Shown: piece after piece, positions 1-8,514 of the stretch
Layout: the number at the start of each line of letters is the position of its first letter
Numbering within the stretch: position 1 is the stretch's first letter
NCBI RefSeq assembly: GCF_013371495.1
Contig: NZ_JABWTA010000001.1
Location: forward strand, 1,550,001 to 1,614,000
Source: Altererythrobacter lutimaris
Lineage (GTDB): Bacteria > Pseudomonadota > Alphaproteobacteria > Sphingomonadales > Sphingomonadaceae
Length of the DNA stretch: 64,000 nucleotides
Direction of reading: 5' to 3'
Translations under genes and position numbers: made by a program
Notes under the pieces: generated by a model
What the model saw: only the letters and a program-made list of their open reading frames with translations
Database searches by the model: none
What the model was told of the DNA's origin: nothing

Positions 1-246
1 TCGATTCCCTATGACGCCAAGGCCGCTGCCAACGCAGCCAAACTGGGTCAGGTTTTCGTGGAAGCGAACCGTTCGAGCAAAGCAACGGCAGTCGTCAAGC
101 AGATCGCGGAACGCATCTTGGGTGCGAGCGAAGACGATCTGGCTTCGCTCAGCGAAGAGAAGAAATCGCTGCTTGGCGGGTTCGATCTCAAGTCGCTGCT
201 GGCGAAGAAAGACAAGTCTGAGCCTGCTGGCGAAGTTGTCGAATAA
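1..246 (+). CDS. cpaE: Tad/Flp pilus assembly ATPase CpaE (C-terminal end, cut by the window edge)
   Basis: Only the last 81 residues are visible; the frame is open from base 1 to a TAA at 244-246. The visible part begins with the IPYD..A...A...G pattern typical of the end of MinD/ParA-like P-loop ATPases, followed by an amphipathic helix and a charged tail rich in Lys, Asp and Glu. CpaE is thought to help place the Tad secretion machine at the pole. The match to this family plus tadB and tadC directly downstream (85-base gap) supports the call. CpaF, usually next to tadB, is not between them and may lie upstream. Another ParA-like ATPase cannot be excluded. Confidence 0.6.
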   Translation, partial: SIPYDAKAAANAAKLGQVFVEANRSSKATAVVKQIAERILGASEDDLASLSEEKKSLLGGFDLKSLLAKKDKSEPAGEVVE

Positions 247-331
247 CACCTTTGGTCGCGAGCGGATTGCGGTCTGACCGTGGCCGCTCGCACCACAGGC
301 GAAGAAGAATTAGGAAAGGCGGGACACGCGC

Positions 332-1303
332 ATGACTACGCTCCAGCTCGTGCTGATAGTCGGCATCGTAATGGCGGTGCTTGTTGGCGGCTACATGGTG
401 GCATTTGCAGGCTCATCTGCAAAAGCAAGCCAGCGCCGACTGCAAGCTGTGCGCTATCGCCACTCCGAAAGCACAGACACCAAGGTTGAGTCGCAGCTCA
501 AGAAAGCCATCGCAGCTCGTAAGCCAAAGACGCACAAAGTCGCAGGCTCTGGCTCGCGTGTAGAAGCGTTGGAAATGCGCCTGGATCGTACCGGCAAGGG
601 CTGGACGCTACAGCAGTATTTCTATGCGTCGCTGGGCCTGGCTCTTGCAGTCGCAGTGGTCGTTTATCTGCGCAGCGGCGCTCTGCTCCTTTCGCTAGGC
701 GTTGGCGCTGTTGTTGGCGCGGGCTTCCCGCACTTGGTTGTGGGCTACTTCATCAAGAAGCGTACCAACGAGTTCAACACCAAATTCCCTGACGGGATCG
801 AGCTTCTGGTGCGCGGTCTGCGCTCCGGTCTGCCTGTGACGGAAACGCTCGCTGTGGTGGCACAAGAAGTGCCTGGTCCGGTTGGCGAGGAATTCAAAGG
901 CGTGGTCGAGCGCATCAAGATCGGCCGCACTATGGAGGACTCCCTTCAGGAAACGGCTGACCGCCTGGGCATTCCAGAATTCAACTTCTTCTGTATCACG
1001 CTCGCCATTCAGCGCGAGACCGGTGGTAACCTGGCAGAAACTCTGTCGAACCTTGCCGACGTGCTGCGCAAGCGCGCGCAGATGAAGCTGAAGATCAAGG
1101 CGATGAGCTCTGAATCAAAAGCATCGGCTTACATTGTTGGTTCATTGCCCTTCGTCGTGTTCATCATGGTGTGGTGGGTAAACCCCAAATATCTCAACGG
1201 CTTCTTCACCGATGACCGCCTGATTGTGGCGGGGCTTGGTGGAATGGTCTGGATGGCAATCGGCGGCTTTATCATGGCCAAGATGGTCAACTTCGAGATC
1301 TGA
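332..1303 (+). CDS. tadB: Tad pilus inner-membrane platform protein TadB
   Basis: 323 residues, the usual TadB length. TadB and TadC form the inner-membrane platform on which the CpaF/TadA ATPase works during Flp pilus assembly. A membrane segment lies at about residues 4-24, a second hydrophobic block at about 96-135, then a cytoplasmic T2SS-F type domain (about 145-275) with the family signatures FPDGIELLVRGLRSG and RETGGNLAETL, then two more membrane segments near the C-terminus. It is followed after 22 bases by tadC, so the two are surely co-transcribed. The start is the first ATG after a purine-rich stretch (AGGAAAGGCGGG). Confidence 0.93.
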   Translation: MTTLQLVLIVGIVMAVLVGGYMVAFAGSSAKASQRRLQAVRYRHSESTDTKVESQLKKAIAARKPKTHKVAGSGSRVEALEMRLDRTGKGWTLQQYFYASLGLALAVAVVVYLRSGALLLSLGVGAVVGAGFPHLVVGYFIKKRTNEFNTKFPDGIELLVRGLRSGLPVTETLAVVAQEVPGPVGEEFKGVVERIKIGRTMEDSLQETADRLGIPEFNFFCITLAIQRETGGNLAETLSNLADVLRKRAQMKLKIKAMSSESKASAYIVGSLPFVVFIMVWWVNPKYLNGFFTDDRLIVAGLGGMVWMAIGGFIMAKMVNFEI

Positions 1304-1325
1304 GCGAGGGAAAGAGAGAACAGAT

Positions 1326-2333
1326 ATGAACCCGCCCGGACCAACGCTCCTCGGCTTTGACGTCATCCTCGTCGGTTCGATCCTTGCAGGGATCGCAGCG
1401 ATGGCTGTCCTTTTCGCGATCTATAACGCGGTCACGATCAAGGACCCGATGGCGAAGCGCGTCAAATCGCTGAACGACCGCCGCGAAGAGCTCAAAGCTG
1501 GCATCATCACGCAGAGCGCCAAGAAACGCACAAGCCTCGTCCGCAAGAACGAGACTGCGGACAAGGTGAAAGACACGCTCGGCAGCATGAAAGTGCTGCA
1601 GGACAGCCAGATCAAGGACATCCAGCAGAAGCTTGCTTATGCCGGTATCCGTAACAAGGATCTCGCACCGATCGTGATCCTTGCGCGCATGATCATGCCG
1701 ATCGTGCTCGGTGTGATTGGCGTGACCGTCATCTACATTATCGATTACTTCCCCGATTGGGGCGGTATGAAGCGCGTCGGCGCGATGGGTGCACTGCTCT
1801 ATTTCGGCTATAAAGGCCCTGAAATCTTCCTGCAGAACAAAGCGTCCAAGCGTACTAACGAGATCCGCAAGGGTCTGCCTGACGCGCTCGACCTGCTGGT
1901 CATCTGTGCGGAAGCCGGTCTTACGATTGACGCTGCATTCAACCGCGTCGCTAAGGAACTGGGCCGCGCTTATCCGGAACTGGGCGACGAGTTTGCTCTC
2001 ACCGCGATTGAGCTGTCCTTCCTCAACGAACGTAAGCAGGCCTTCGACAACCTTGCCTATCGCGTTGACCTGGAAGCAGTTCGCGGCGTTGTGACCACTA
2101 TGGTCCAGACCGAACGCTACGGTACGCCGCTCGCAAGCGCCTTACGCGTTCTGTCGGCTGAATTCCGTAACGAACGTATGATGCGCGCAGAAGAGAAGGC
2201 AGCACGTCTGCCTGCGATCATGACGGTTCCGCTGATCATGTTCATCTTGCCGGTGCTGTTCATTGTGATCCTTGGCCCGGCGGCCTGTTCGATCGCAGAC
2301 GCTTTCGCTGGCGACGGTCCTCCGGGACGGTAA
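1326..2333 (+). CDS. tadC: Tad pilus inner-membrane platform protein TadC
   Basis: 335 residues from the ATG at 1326, which follows GAGGGAAAGAGAG. The frame is open further upstream to 1224, but that part overlaps tadB and is not homologous. It has an N-terminal membrane segment (about 10-30), a charged linker, a hydrophobic block near 115-150, a T2SS-F domain with LPDALDLLVICAEAGL and FLNERKQAFDNLA, and C-terminal membrane segments (about 295-325). It pairs with TadB in the platform. A strong hairpin with a T-run follows 35 bases after the stop, so this is the last gene of the pilus operon. Confidence 0.93.
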   Translation: MNPPGPTLLGFDVILVGSILAGIAAMAVLFAIYNAVTIKDPMAKRVKSLNDRREELKAGIITQSAKKRTSLVRKNETADKVKDTLGSMKVLQDSQIKDIQQKLAYAGIRNKDLAPIVILARMIMPIVLGVIGVTVIYIIDYFPDWGGMKRVGAMGALLYFGYKGPEIFLQNKASKRTNEIRKGLPDALDLLVICAEAGLTIDAAFNRVAKELGRAYPELGDEFALTAIELSFLNERKQAFDNLAYRVDLEAVRGVVTTMVQTERYGTPLASALRVLSAEFRNERMMRAEEKAARLPAIMTVPLIMFILPVLFIVILGPAACSIADAFAGDGPPGR

Positions 2334-2368
2334 GACAGCGCTAGCTGCCCTGCTGAGAAGTAGGAAAG

Positions 2369-2418
2369 CAAAAGCCGGCTCGCTTCCTCTTTACGAGGAG
2401 GCGGGCCGGATGCTTTTT
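2369..2418. terminator. Bidirectional terminator between tadC and the MarR gene
   Basis: A 15-bp stem (2375-2389 with 2395-2409, including a few G-T pairs and a five-base loop) is flanked by an A-run at 2368-2373 and a T-run at 2414-2418, so it can stop transcription from both sides. The loop contains the TAA stop of the MarR gene, so the last codons of that gene form one arm of the stem. Confidence 0.85.
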
Positions 2419-2858
2419 GCGTGCTGAAAAACCTGTTCCAGCAAGGCGCGCAGCTGTTCCTGCTGAGCCTCGTCAAGACTTGCAAAGATCTCGCTTTCGC
2501 TCTCGCGAGCGAGCGGCATGACTTCGGCATGCACCGCCCTGCCCTCTCCGGTCAGATCGAGCAGGTGCGAGCGTCCGTCGCGCATATTGGGCTGACGCGC
2601 GATCAGTCCGCGCTCTTCCAGCACTTTGCACGCGCGATTGACCGCGACTTTGTCCATCAGCGTTGCTTCCGTCAGATGCCGCTGCGTCGCCGCGCCTGAA
2701 TCGCCCAGCACCGCCATCACGCGCCATTCCGGCACTTTCAGGCCAAACCGCGCGCGATAACGTGAAGCGATGACGCTGCTGACAGCGTTCGACGTGATCG
2801 AAAGCTGGTACGGCAGAAAATCTGCGAGCTGGCTCTGGCTGGTGTTCGGATCGCTCAT
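2391..2858 (-). CDS. MarR-family transcriptional regulator
   Basis: 155 residues, typical of MarR proteins, which bind DNA as dimers and often respond to small ligands. The winged-helix part runs from about residue 35 to 125: a recognition-helix region TEATLMDKVAVNRACKVLEE and the wing RQPNMRDGRSHLLDLT, with the conserved D-x-R of the family. N- and C-terminal helices would form the dimer interface. It stands alone, 75 bases downstream of an enoyl-CoA hydratase gene on the same strand, and could be co-transcribed with it. The ligand and targets cannot be told from sequence. Its stop codon lies in the loop of the shared terminator. Confidence 0.9.
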   Translation of the reverse strand: MSDPNTSQSQLADFLPYQLSITSNAVSSVIASRYRARFGLKVPEWRVMAVLGDSGAATQRHLTEATLMDKVAVNRACKVLEERGLIARQPNMRDGRSHLLDLTGEGRAVHAEVMPLARESESEIFASLDEAQQEQLRALLEQVFQHAKSIRPASS

Positions 2859-2933
2859 TGCGAACTCGTTTCACACGTAACCATGTGCCTTGGCAAGCGC
2901 CTTGGCCTCAAGCCCGCATCGTAACCCTGCTAG

Positions 2934-3806
2934 TCAGCGATATTCCGGCTCTTCCCACCAAGGGTAGAAGTCGGGCATATCCTCGCTCACTTTGCCCGGA
3001 TAGGCTGGCTCGCGCTTTTCGAGGAAGCTCGCAATACCTTCCTTCGCATCCTTGCCGCGCGAGAGCTTGTAAATCGCTTTACTGTCAACCCGGTGCGCCA
3101 TCATCGGATGTTCGGTATTGGACAGGCGCCACATCATCGCGCGCGTCATCGCAACCGAAACGGCAGAGGTGTTGTCCGCAATCTCTCGCGCTAGCCCAAG
3201 CGCTGCGTCCATTAGCTCAGCCTGAGGGTGGATCGAGCGCACCAGCCCGCCGGCTTTCGCTTCCTCGGCATCGAAGACACGGCCGGAATAGCACCATTCC
3301 AAGGCCTGACTGATCCCGACGATCTTGGGCAGGAACCAGCTCGAGGCGGCTTCCGGCACGATCCCGCGCCGCGCGAACACGAAGCCATAGCGCGCATTCT
3401 CGCTCGCGAGCCTGATGTCCATCGCAAGCTGCATCGTCGCGCCGACGCCAACCGCGACACCGTTGCAGGCGGAGATCAAAGGCTTGCTCGACTGGAACAG
3501 TCGCAAGGTCAGCTTGCCGCCGCCATCGCGAACCGTCGGATCGGACAAGTCCTCGACTTCGGTCGGGTCGGAGAAGACATGGCCTCCGCCTTCCGGCGTC
3601 AGGTCTGCGCCAGCGCAGAAGGCGCGATCACCTGCACCTGTGAAGATCACCGCGCGCACGCTGTCATCGGCATCGATGTCATCCATCGCATCGCAAATCT
3701 CGCCCTGCATGTGCCGCGTGTAGGCGTTCATCTTCTCCGGACGATTGAGCGTGATGGTGGCGATCCCGTCTGCCTTTTCGACGAGAATTTGGGTATAGTT
3801 GGTCAA
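2934..3806 (-). CDS. Enoyl-CoA hydratase/isomerase family protein
   Basis: 290 residues of crotonase fold. The oxyanion-hole segments are FCAGADL (63-69) and NGVAVGVG (115-122). One catalytic glutamate is visible at Glu152 in GIVPEAASSW; the other classical position is replaced by non-acidic residues in the second segment, so the protein may be an isomerase, hydrolase or special hydratase rather than a standard beta-oxidation hydratase. The C-terminal tail (about residues 255-290) ends in FYPWWEEPEYR, rich in aromatic and acidic residues. A conserved 30-bp element lies 36 bases upstream of the ATG. An SDR and a thiolase further upstream on the same strand suggest an acyl-CoA pathway. Confidence 0.88.
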   Translation of the reverse strand: MTNYTQILVEKADGIATITLNRPEKMNAYTRHMQGEICDAMDDIDADDSVRAVIFTGAGDRAFCAGADLTPEGGGHVFSDPTEVEDLSDPTVRDGGGKLTLRLFQSSKPLISACNGVAVGVGATMQLAMDIRLASENARYGFVFARRGIVPEAASSWFLPKIVGISQALEWCYSGRVFDAEEAKAGGLVRSIHPQAELMDAALGLAREIADNTSAVSVAMTRAMMWRLSNTEHPMMAHRVDSKAIYKLSRGKDAKEGIASFLEKREPAYPGKVSEDMPDFYPWWEEPEYR

Positions 3807-3841
3807 AGACCCTCTCCGTTTGTTTTCAGTGCCTTGCGTAT

Positions 3842-3871
3842 ATGTTGGATACGCATGTTACACAGTCCTAG
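3842..3871. promoter_or_regulatory. 30-bp conserved upstream element, copy 1 (enoyl-CoA hydratase gene)
   Basis: This 30-bp stretch is repeated with one mismatch (position 3853) at 63140-63169, upstream of chpT. In both places it lies just before a minus-strand start codon. Within it is an imperfect dyad TGT-N3-AT-N-CG-N-AT-N3-ACA (12 of 20 positions symmetric), which looks like an operator for a dimeric regulator such as TetR or MarR. Read on the minus strand, TTGTCC followed 18 bases later by CGTATC could also be a promoter. Confidence 0.5.
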
Positions 3872-4023
3872 GGACAATAAAATGCCCGGGCGCAAACGCC
3901 TGCAAATTGCAGGGGAAAATGAAAGGATCGCGGTTGGTTTCATGCGCGGTTGGGTAGCGCTGTCAAGGCGAGGTAGGAAAGCGGGAGGGTGTCGGCTATC
4001 GACGCGATCGCGGACGATACTGG

Positions 4024-5457
4024 CTATTGAATGCTATGGCCGTAATTGTCCGATGAATAATCGCTCGCAAATCCAGGCTGGAGCTCGAGCGCCGTCGCGA
4101 ATGTCTCGCGGGCTTTTTCGATGTCACCTGCTCGATAATGGGCGAAGGCGAGACTGTCATGCACCTGGGGAGCATTCGGAAACAACTCGCGAAGCGTCCC
4201 GAAGATATTGAAAGCGTCATCCCACTTAGCGTCGCTCACCAAGGACATACCAAGATCATTCAGCGGGCGTCCGATGAACTGGCTATAGTCGGCAGCCTCG
4301 TATCGCGCCGGGAACTCGGACGCGAAATCCTCGGCGCCAAGATCACTATATTCGTTCCAGGTGAAAACGACCGGAGGCAGCATGATCGGGCCATAGCTCC
4401 CGCTTTGGATATAGGAATAGATCCTGCCTGATATTTCCTCGGCAACGAGGCCGTCCGTGTTCGACAGGACAACGATCTGGTAATCGTTCTCAAGGTCAAG
4501 CTCCACGGCGGTGCTGACCCCGGCTCCGCCACCAAATGCCACCCACTTTTCGCCGTCGACCGGAAAATATTCGCGAAGGGTAGAGCTTTGGGACGAGAGC
4601 AGTTCGTCCCCGTAGAAAAGTGCGCGATAGAAAGTCAGGACATCCGTGGCTGTCGCTTCGATCCCGCCATCCGGACTGTGATGTTCCGTCACGCCCACGA
4701 ACAGCTTCTCCCCGTCATAGTTGAACGAGTAACGAAGCGACTGGTCAACCGCGTCCTCACGATACGGATAGATCGAGTTTTCCACCCCTAGGCGGTCGAA
4801 GATGTTCTCTTGCAGAAGATCGGCGAACGGTCTTCCCGTGGCCTTCTCCAAGATCGCGCCGAGAACGATATACCCGTAATTGGAGTAGCGGCGTTCCGCC
4901 CCGGGCTCAAACATGAGCGGCGCGTCGATGAGGAGTGCGAGCTTGTCGTCGATCGTCCGGAAGACCAGCGGGTCCTCACGGTATGCGGATGGGAAAGTGT
5001 TCGAGAGCCCCGAGCGATGGTTGAGCAGGTGGCGCACCGTGATCTTACGTGCCGTCTCGGACGGAAATCCCAGGTCGAAGCTATCGAGGTTGTCATCGAG
5101 TCCGATCACCCCGCGCTCGGCCTGCTGGAGGACGAGCACAGCCGTGTAGTTCTTCATGATCGAACCAAGGTTATACTTGGTGGCAAGCGTGTTGGGAGAG
5201 GCGGTTTCCCGGTCGGCCAGCCCGACCGCAGTCCGATAGATTGGCTGTCCTGCCTTGGCCACCACGACCGTCCCTTCGAACCAGCCGAGCTCGTGATAGG
5301 CGTCCACGATCGTGCCAGTCGCCGCAATAATGGCTTCATCATCCTTCGTAGCTGCTGTCGCCTCCGATAAAGGCGCAGCCATAAACCCCACTATAGCCGC
5401 TACTTTTGTCACGACTTTCCGGATTCTAATCATATTTCCCACGTGCTTCTTCCGCAT
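4024..5457 (-). CDS. Exported beta-lactamase-family serine hydrolase with C-terminal TPR region
   Basis: 477 residues. A signal peptide (basic start, hydrophobic stretch to about residue 31, then SEATAA) sends it to the periplasm. The class C beta-lactamase/DD-peptidase fold is shown by SIMK (Ser99, Lys102; nucleophile and base) and YSN (191-193), with HLLNHRSGLS between them. After the hydrolase domain ends (about residue 340), the last 70 residues form TPR-like helices (WDDAFNIFGTLRELFP, AGDIEKARETFATALELQP). A second possible start is the ATG at 5433, which has GGGAAAT directly upstream and also keeps the signal peptide. The substrate is unknown; peptidoglycan stem peptides or esters are possible. 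It stands alone. Confidence 0.82.
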   Translation of the reverse strand: MRKKHVGNMIRIRKVVTKVAAIVGFMAAPLSEATAATKDDEAIIAATGTIVDAYHELGWFEGTVVVAKAGQPIYRTAVGLADRETASPNTLATKYNLGSIMKNYTAVLVLQQAERGVIGLDDNLDSFDLGFPSETARKITVRHLLNHRSGLSNTFPSAYREDPLVFRTIDDKLALLIDAPLMFEPGAERRYSNYGYIVLGAILEKATGRPFADLLQENIFDRLGVENSIYPYREDAVDQSLRYSFNYDGEKLFVGVTEHHSPDGGIEATATDVLTFYRALFYGDELLSSQSSTLREYFPVDGEKWVAFGGGAGVSTAVELDLENDYQIVVLSNTDGLVAEEISGRIYSYIQSGSYGPIMLPPVVFTWNEYSDLGAEDFASEFPARYEAADYSQFIGRPLNDLGMSLVSDAKWDDAFNIFGTLRELFPNAPQVHDSLAFAHYRAGDIEKARETFATALELQPGFASDYSSDNYGHSIQ

Positions 5458-5620
5458 TACGGCTCAAGCAAACGTCGGGCGCAGGCGCGAGCAAGTCAAG
5501 TTGGGGCAATATCCGCTTTCCTCCCCAGTTCCACACCTTAGCAACGAACCTTAAAAGCAAATCGCCGCCCGCGCAGTAAAGCACGGACGGCGACTTAAAC
5601 ATCTGAGGTAAACGCGTTGC

Positions 5621-6406
5621 TTAACGCGGAGCCATTCGGATCGCACCGTCAAGCCGCACGTCTTCACCGTTGAAGTAGCCGGTTTCGATCATGCACATTG
5701 CAAGGTTCGCATACTCTTCCGGATAGCCGAGACGCTTGGGGAACGGAACGCTCGCTGCAAGCGCTTCCTTCACCTGCGGCGGCGCTGCATTCATCAGCGG
5801 CGTGTTGAAGATGCCCGGCAGGATCGTGTTTACGCGGATGCCCTCGCGCATCAGATCGCGCGCGATGGGCAGGGTCATGCCGACAACGCCGCCCTTGGAG
5901 GCAGAGTATGCCGCCTGGCCCATTTGGCCATCTTCAGCCGCAACCGAAGCGGTGTTCACAATTGCGCCGCGATCGCCTTCGTCGGTCAGCGGATCAAGGC
6001 TCATCATGCCTGCTGCTGACTTGGCGATGCAGCGGAACGTGCCGATCAGGTTCACCTGGATCACGAAGTCGAAAGCTGAAATCGGGAAGTGCTTGATTTC
6101 GCCGGTCTGTTTGTCACGGCTGGCGGTCTTGATCGCATTGCCGATGCCTGCGCAATTAACGAGGATGCGCTCTTGTCCGTGCGCTTCACGGGCCTTCGCA
6201 AAGCCTGCATCAACGTCTTCATCGCTCGTCACGTTGACCTTGCAGAACACGCCGCCAATGTCGGCTGCAACCGCTTCGCCCTTTTCTTCATTCATATCGA
6301 AGATCGCGACCTTTGCGCCCTTCGCTGCGAGCGCACGCGCTGTTGCTTCACCGAGACCCGATGCGCCGCCAGTAACAACTGCAGGGGTATTTGCACTTAC
6401 TTCCAT
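5621..6406 (-). CDS. SDR-family 3-hydroxyacyl-CoA dehydrogenase-like protein
   Basis: 261 residues from the ATG at 6406, preceded by AGAGGA; the upstream open frame to 6526 is non-coding. This is a classical short-chain dehydrogenase: nucleotide-binding TGGASGLG (12-19), NCAG (84-87), Ser154, Tyr167 and Lys171 in YSASKGG. The sequence pattern, with the insert TSRDK/HFPISAFDFVIQVN, is like type II 3-hydroxyacyl-CoA dehydrogenases (HSD17B10-like), which use NAD to oxidise 3-hydroxyacyl-CoA. It lies 28 bases after a thiolase gene, so the two probably carry out consecutive beta-oxidation steps in one operon. Confidence 0.87.
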   Translation of the reverse strand: MEVSANTPAVVTGGASGLGEATARALAAKGAKVAIFDMNEEKGEAVAADIGGVFCKVNVTSDEDVDAGFAKAREAHGQERILVNCAGIGNAIKTASRDKQTGEIKHFPISAFDFVIQVNLIGTFRCIAKSAAGMMSLDPLTDEGDRGAIVNTASVAAEDGQMGQAAYSASKGGVVGMTLPIARDLMREGIRVNTILPGIFNTPLMNAAPPQVKEALAASVPFPKRLGYPEEYANLAMCMIETGYFNGEDVRLDGAIRMAPR

Positions 6407-6434
6407 TTCAAATGTCCTCTCAGAATTGAGTCGC

Positions 6435-7607
6435 TTAAACAGCCTCGATAATGGTGACGTTGGCAACGCCGCCGCCTTCACACATCGTTTGAAGCCCGTA
6501 TTTCTTGCCGTGAGTGTGCAACGCATGAACCAGCGTTGCCATCAATTTCGTACCCGATGCGCCCAAAGGATGGCCGAGCGCAATCGCGCCGCCATGAACG
6601 TTCAGCCGTTCGGGATCCGCACCAGTATGCTTAAGCCAGGCGAGCGGCACGGATGCGAACGCTTCATTCACTTCGAACAGATCGATGTCGTCGATCTTCA
6701 TGCCAGCACGCTTCAGTGCGCGGTCAGTCGCGAAGAGCGGCTCTTCCAGCATGATCACGGGATCGCCAGCGGTGACCGTCAGATTATGGATGCGTGCCTT
6801 GGGCGTCAGATTGTGGCGCTTCAGCGTCTCCTCATTCACCACCAGCACAGCTGAGGAGCCGTCGCAAATCTGGCTCGCCGACGCCGCTGTCAGCGCACCT
6901 TCGGGATTGATCAGTTTGACGCCAGCAATCCCTTCGAGCGTCGCGTCGAAGCGAATGCCTTCGTCGACGGTGTGCATGTCTTCGCCTTCGGGCGTTTCGA
7001 CAGCAACCGGCACAATCTCGCTTTCAAATGCGCCAGATTGAGTCGCTGCGATCGCTTTCTCATGGCTGGAGAGCGCGAACTGGTCGAGCTCGTCTTTCGA
7101 AAAGCCGTGCTTCTTCACGAGCATCTCTGCGCCCATGAACTGGCTGAACTGAACGCCGGGATATTTCGCCTGGATGTCGGGCGACATGTAGTGTCCTAGA
7201 CCCTCCTTCATGTGGAAGGTCGCATTCGAGCCCATCGGCACGCGGCTCATGCTTTCAACGCCGCTCGCGATGACAGCATCTTGCGTGCCGCTCATCACGG
7301 CTTGTGCTGCGAACTGAATGGCTTGCTGCGAAGAACCGCACTGGCGGTCAATCGAAACGGCAGGCGTTGATTGCGGCAGAAGCTTGGAAGCAAGCACGCC
7401 CATGCGGCCTACCTGCATAGCCTGCTCGCCCGCCTGCGTGACACAACCTGTCACAACATCGTCGATTGCCGCAGGATCAATGCCGCTGCGCTCCACCACC
7501 GCATCAAGCGATTTTGCGAGCAGATCGACGGGGTGAACACCAGCGAGCCGCCCTCCCCTGCGTCCGCCTGCAGTGCGGACGGCGTCAACGATATAGGCAG
7601 TAGTCAT
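6435..7607 (-). CDS. Acetyl-CoA C-acyltransferase (thiolase)
   Basis: 390 residues from the ATG at 7607 (GGAGAGTTTGCCCCC precedes it). Thiolases split 3-ketoacyl-CoA or condense two acyl-CoA units. The nucleophile Cys90 sits in DRQCGSSQQA, His346 in GHPLGASG and the second cysteine Cys376 in TMCEGGG. The first gene of a two-gene unit with the SDR dehydrogenase downstream (28-base gap), so it likely serves fatty-acid breakdown. Length and motifs are fully normal for the family; chain-length preference cannot be read from the sequence. Confidence 0.93.
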   Translation of the reverse strand: MTTAYIVDAVRTAGGRRGGRLAGVHPVDLLAKSLDAVVERSGIDPAAIDDVVTGCVTQAGEQAMQVGRMGVLASKLLPQSTPAVSIDRQCGSSQQAIQFAAQAVMSGTQDAVIASGVESMSRVPMGSNATFHMKEGLGHYMSPDIQAKYPGVQFSQFMGAEMLVKKHGFSKDELDQFALSSHEKAIAATQSGAFESEIVPVAVETPEGEDMHTVDEGIRFDATLEGIAGVKLINPEGALTAASASQICDGSSAVLVVNEETLKRHNLTPKARIHNLTVTAGDPVIMLEEPLFATDRALKRAGMKIDDIDLFEVNEAFASVPLAWLKHTGADPERLNVHGGAIALGHPLGASGTKLMATLVHALHTHGKKYGLQTMCEGGGVANVTIIEAV

Positions 7608-7725
7608 GGGGGCAAACTCTCCTCGGTTGCAATTCGCCACCGGAGTAGGAGTGGTTTACGTTTGCGTCAACTGGGATTGTGCGGTGTGCCGCCTAGGAAT
7701 GAGACGGTCTCGCCTGCCCCTCAGA

Positions 7726-8238
7726 TTACTTTACGCGCTTGATCCGGACGAAGGGATCATCATCGATCGACGCAAGGAAGCTACCCAGTGCAGCGCGCTT
7801 GATAAGGACGCTATCGCCTGAGCGAGGACGCAAACGGTTTTCAGGTTCAGTCGTGTGCCAGACCGTCCCGTCCGCGAGTTCCAGCTGCCACTGCTTGTAG
7901 CCGAACTCCTTGGCTTTGCTGACCGTAGTGGTCACTTCCTTGACGACATTCGTATCATCGTCATCTCCGCCAAAAATGCCCAGATCAGGCAGCGAAAGGC
8001 CAAAACGACGACGCTTTGTCTCTTCGATCTCTTTTTTCTCGATGACGATAACTTCGCGGCTTTCAGTCGCTTCTTCGAGGACCTTCGTCGCGCGATCAAA
8101 ACACGCGAGGCGCTCCATCGGATCACTGATTGACTGACACTGCTTGACGTCGCTGACGACGTCGGCCTCTTTCATGTCATCTACAGCGCTCCCGCTCTGC
8201 ATAAGGGCAAGAATTGCAAGCGATTCAATCAGTGTCAT
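7726..8238 (-). CDS. Small exported protein of unknown function
   Basis: 170 residues. It begins with a short hydrophobic stretch ending in SGSA, probably a signal peptide, followed by CQSISDPMERLACFD, a pattern (Cys, Arg-Leu-x-Cys-Phe/Tyr-Asp) that recurs in many uncharacterised alphaproteobacterial exported proteins and may form a disulfide. The middle is a charged helical linker with KKEIEETKRRRFG and the acidic GGDDDD. The C-terminal half looks like a small beta domain (YKQWQLELADGTVWHTTEPENR). No known function. It is transcribed away from the TonB-dependent receptor gene beside it. Confidence 0.7.
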   Translation of the reverse strand: MTLIESLAILALMQSGSAVDDMKEADVVSDVKQCQSISDPMERLACFDRATKVLEEATESREVIVIEKKEIEETKRRRFGLSLPDLGIFGGDDDDTNVVKEVTTTVSKAKEFGYKQWQLELADGTVWHTTEPENRLRPRSGDSVLIKRAALGSFLASIDDDPFVRIKRVK

Positions 8239-8514
8239 AACGATAGTGATCCCGATGGTAGTTCAATTCGCGCAGTGCCGCGCTCGACACCGGACCTAGC
8301 GCCTTTTCAAGCACAGGTGCAAGTCACTCGATTCCAGCTTGTAATTCAAGTGTGACAGGCGTGTTGCAACATAGCCACAACGGCAGAGATTGTAGGGGAA
8401 TTCAGGGCATTTTCATTGAATTTGAACCGGTCTCGGGCGAAGCACGCCGCAGTTTGGGGGTCGTTTCCTAAACTCTCAAAATAATGTCTTTTGGACAGGA
8501 CTGGAGCCAAATAC

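Noticed and set aside
2337..2933. Tad pilus genes continuing beyond tadC
   Set aside because: The strong terminator and the switch of strand show that the pilus operon ends at 2333.
5736..6854. 372-codon plus-strand frame opposite the SDR and thiolase genes
   Set aside because: It crosses two clear genes in antisense and has no start signal or family features.
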